DNA of 14,421 bases from JAVJPJ01 sp040217295 (GTDB lineage: Bacteria > Pseudomonadota > Alphaproteobacteria > Rhodobacterales > Rhodobacteraceae), in assembly GCA_964460185.1 (NCBI GenBank), contig CAYWTM010000085.1, forward strand, positions 1 to 14,421. The letters run 5' to 3'. Below, piece by piece: positions 13,081 to 14,421 of this stretch. The position numbers and the translations under genes are program-made. Position 1 is the stretch's first letter; every line of letters starts with the position of its first letter. The notes under the pieces are model-generated. The model saw only the letters and a program-made list of their open reading frames with translations. It made no database searches and was not told where the DNA came from.

Positions 13081-14319
13081 ATGACGACCGCCACCCCTCC
13101 GAAGGGCACGGGGCCCCTCGCCGCACGGGAAGCACGGCTGGCCTGGGGCCTGCTGCTGCCCACGCTGACGGCTGTCATGCTGGTGGTCCTGTTGCCGCTG
13201 ATCGCGATCGTCTGGATCAGTTTCAAACCTCTGGAGCTTGGCGACCTGCGCGCCGCCGCCCCCGTTGTGCGCGAGGATCTGCGCGATGCCGACGAGGCTG
13301 TGCCATTTGTGCGCTACCGCATCCGCAATTCCAGCCAGGACAGTCCGGTCACCAATGTGATCTTGCGCGATGTGGTGCCCGTGGGCGTGACGCTGGGCGC
13401 GTTGCCCGGGATCTGCGACCTGGATGGGCCGGCGCTGACCTGCATCATCGGGGACCTGGCGGGCGGTGACCGGGTGACGCTGGAAATCCCGGTCGCTCTT
13501 GAGGGCGATATCGCGGCGCTGGAGGATGCGCTGGAGGACGGCACGCCGGTCGCCATCACGGGGCGCGGTGAGAATGTTCTGACCAGCGGCGAGTTGACCC
13601 TTGAAAACTTCATCGAGGTCTTTGACGGGCGGGAATTCGGCACGGTGCTGTGGGCCACGTTGTTCTACACGGTTTTCGGGACGATCGGGGCGCTTGTGGT
13701 GGGGCTGATGGCGGCGCTCTTGCTCAACAAGAGTTTCAGGGGGCAGGGCCTGTTGCGCGGGCTTTACCTGTTTCCCTACGTGGCCCCGGTCATCGCGGTG
13801 GCGTTTTCGTGGGTGATCTTGTTCGATCCGTTCTCGGGCTCGGTGAACGCGCTGCTGATCCAGATGGGGGTCACCGAAAGCTCGATCAATTTCTTCGGCG
13901 AGCGGCCCCTGGCGCTGATCATGGTGACGGTGTTCGAGATCTGGCGCTATTTCCCGCTGTCGTTCCTGTTCATCCTGGCGCGCATGCAGTCGATCGACAC
14001 CGATATGTACGAGGCCGCCGATGTCGACGGGGCGAGCCCGTTCCAGAAATTCCGCTATCTCAGCCTGCCGATGCTGATGGGGATCTTGTCGGTGCTGTTC
14101 TTGTTACGCTTCATCTGGACCTTCAACAAGTTCGACGACATCTTCTTGCTGACGGGGGGGAACGCGGGCACGCGGACCCTGACGGTGAATGTCTATGAGC
14201 AGGCCTTTGCGCTGAGCAATATCGGGGCCGGGGCCGCGGTTGCCGTCGTCATCTTGTGCTGCCTGCTGGCCTTCTCGTGGTTCTTTTTCCGGTTCATGTC
14301 GAAGGAGGAGGGGTTGTGA
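13081..14319 (+). CDS. Sugar ABC transporter permease (MalF-like) with an inserted periplasmic DUF11/Ig-like domain
   Basis: A 412-aa inner-membrane permease of the sugar ABC class. TM1 is at about residues 20-46; the remaining membrane segments lie between about 186 and 404. The EAA loop that contacts the ATPase is EAADVDGASPFQKFRYLSLP (311-330). Unlike ordinary 290-330-aa permeases, there is a loop of about 135 residues between TM1 and the next helix. Residues about 77-140 of it look like a DUF11 repeat: RYRIRNSS, TNVILRDVVPVGVTL, C112 and C121, then GDLAGGDRVTLEIPV. The start at 13081 has GGAG 7 nt upstream; the frame is open 20 codons earlier, but that would run through the hairpin. A second permease and an ATPase are expected downstream, outside the window. 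Confidence 0.93.
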   Translation: MTTATPPKGTGPLAAREARLAWGLLLPTLTAVMLVVLLPLIAIVWISFKPLELGDLRAAAPVVREDLRDADEAVPFVRYRIRNSSQDSPVTNVILRDVVPVGVTLGALPGICDLDGPALTCIIGDLAGGDRVTLEIPVALEGDIAALEDALEDGTPVAITGRGENVLTSGELTLENFIEVFDGREFGTVLWATLFYTVFGTIGALVVGLMAALLLNKSFRGQGLLRGLYLFPYVAPVIAVAFSWVILFDPFSGSVNALLIQMGVTESSINFFGERPLALIMVTVFEIWRYFPLSFLFILARMQSIDTDMYEAADVDGASPFQKFRYLSLPMLMGILSVLFLLRFIWTFNKFDDIFLLTGGNAGTRTLTVNVYEQAFALSNIGAGAAVAVVILCCLLAFSWFFFRFMSKEEGL

Positions 14320-14421
14320 GCGGTTCGACGCAGTCGATGAAAGGTCCTGTGGACCTTTCAAGCGAACAACGGGCGGAGCCCCGGCATGGCGGTTCGACGC
14401 AGTCGATGAAAGGTCCTGTGG
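14320..14421 (+). repeat. 69-bp tandem repeat with hairpins directly after the permease
   Basis: A 33-nt unit at 14320-14352 recurs identically at 14389-14421, where the window ends; the period is 69 bp. Each full unit holds a small stem TCGAC-GCA-GTCGA (14325-14337) and a perfect 10-bp stem TGAAAGGTCC (14338-14347) / GGACCTTTCA (14351-14360) with loop TGT, followed by CGGGCGGAGCCCCGG (14370-14384). It starts one base after the permease TGA. It is the same family as the element at 211-285. Confidence 0.85.
14338..14360 (+). terminator. 10-bp hairpin after the permease stop (repeat-borne)
   Basis: TGAAAGGTCC and GGACCTTTCA pair perfectly around TGT. It lies 18 nt after the permease stop and could end or slow transcription, but no T tract follows and the element is a repeat, so termination may be incidental. 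Confidence 0.45.

Noticed and set aside
11123..13135. Long minus-strand open frame (670 codons) opposite the regulator and binding-protein genes
   Set aside because: It is a by-product of high GC3 on the opposite strand. It is Arg/Pro/Gly/His-rich, has no domain pattern, and the plus-strand genes are clear.
14320..14421. Possible start of a CRISPR array
   Set aside because: The 69-bp period has an inter-unit segment that is itself part of a dispersed repeat found at the left end. There are no unique spacers and no cas genes.

Overview
The window is a GC-rich chromosomal segment that reads as an alphaproteobacterium of the Rhodobacteraceae/Roseobacter type. This rests on base composition, protein style (for example the GT2 glycosyltransferase beginning MKTAVMACMRNE, the 68-aa cold-shock protein and the threonyl-tRNA synthetase) and the style of the intergenic repeats. 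I ran no search, so genus-level placement is not possible. No rRNA, tRNA, transposase, phage gene or CRISPR array was seen.

Layout. 1-364 is a gene-free cluster of hairpin-rich repeats. 365-1704 (minus) holds a small unknown protein and a GT2-type glycosyltransferase. 1904-2110 (minus) is a cold-shock protein, divergent from an ArsC/Spx-like thioredoxin-fold protein (2395-2718, plus). 2676-5298 (minus) is a four-gene operon: DUF2282 precursor peptide, DUF692 multinuclear iron oxidase (MNIO), DUF2063 partner, DoxX-like membrane protein. This is the gene set and order of the recently described bufferin (copper-binding RiPP) operons, and it is the most notable system here. 5670-6038 (plus) is a small membrane protein convergent with thrS (6090-8036, minus). 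Upstream of thrS is an MFS exporter (8127-9308, minus), divergent from an ABHD10-like alpha/beta hydrolase (9494-10243, plus). 10531-14319 (plus) is the start of a carbohydrate ABC-transport operon: LacI regulator, solute-binding protein, and a permease carrying an extra periplasmic DUF11/Ig-like domain. The window ends in a 69-bp tandem repeat just after the permease stop.

How the parts work together. In the buf operon, BufA is exported after its core cysteines are modified by BufB with BufC, and BufD sits in the inner membrane. A strong hairpin separates the precursor gene from the enzyme genes. The ABC operon has the same architecture: a 12-bp-stem hairpin lies between the abundant binding protein and the permease. 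Twin palindromes 60 bp apart flank the start of the LacI gene and suggest autoregulation. The repeats at the two window ends belong to one family: a 54-nt gapless alignment (opposite orientations) shows three compensatory base-pair changes in a 10-bp stem, so the structure appears to be conserved.
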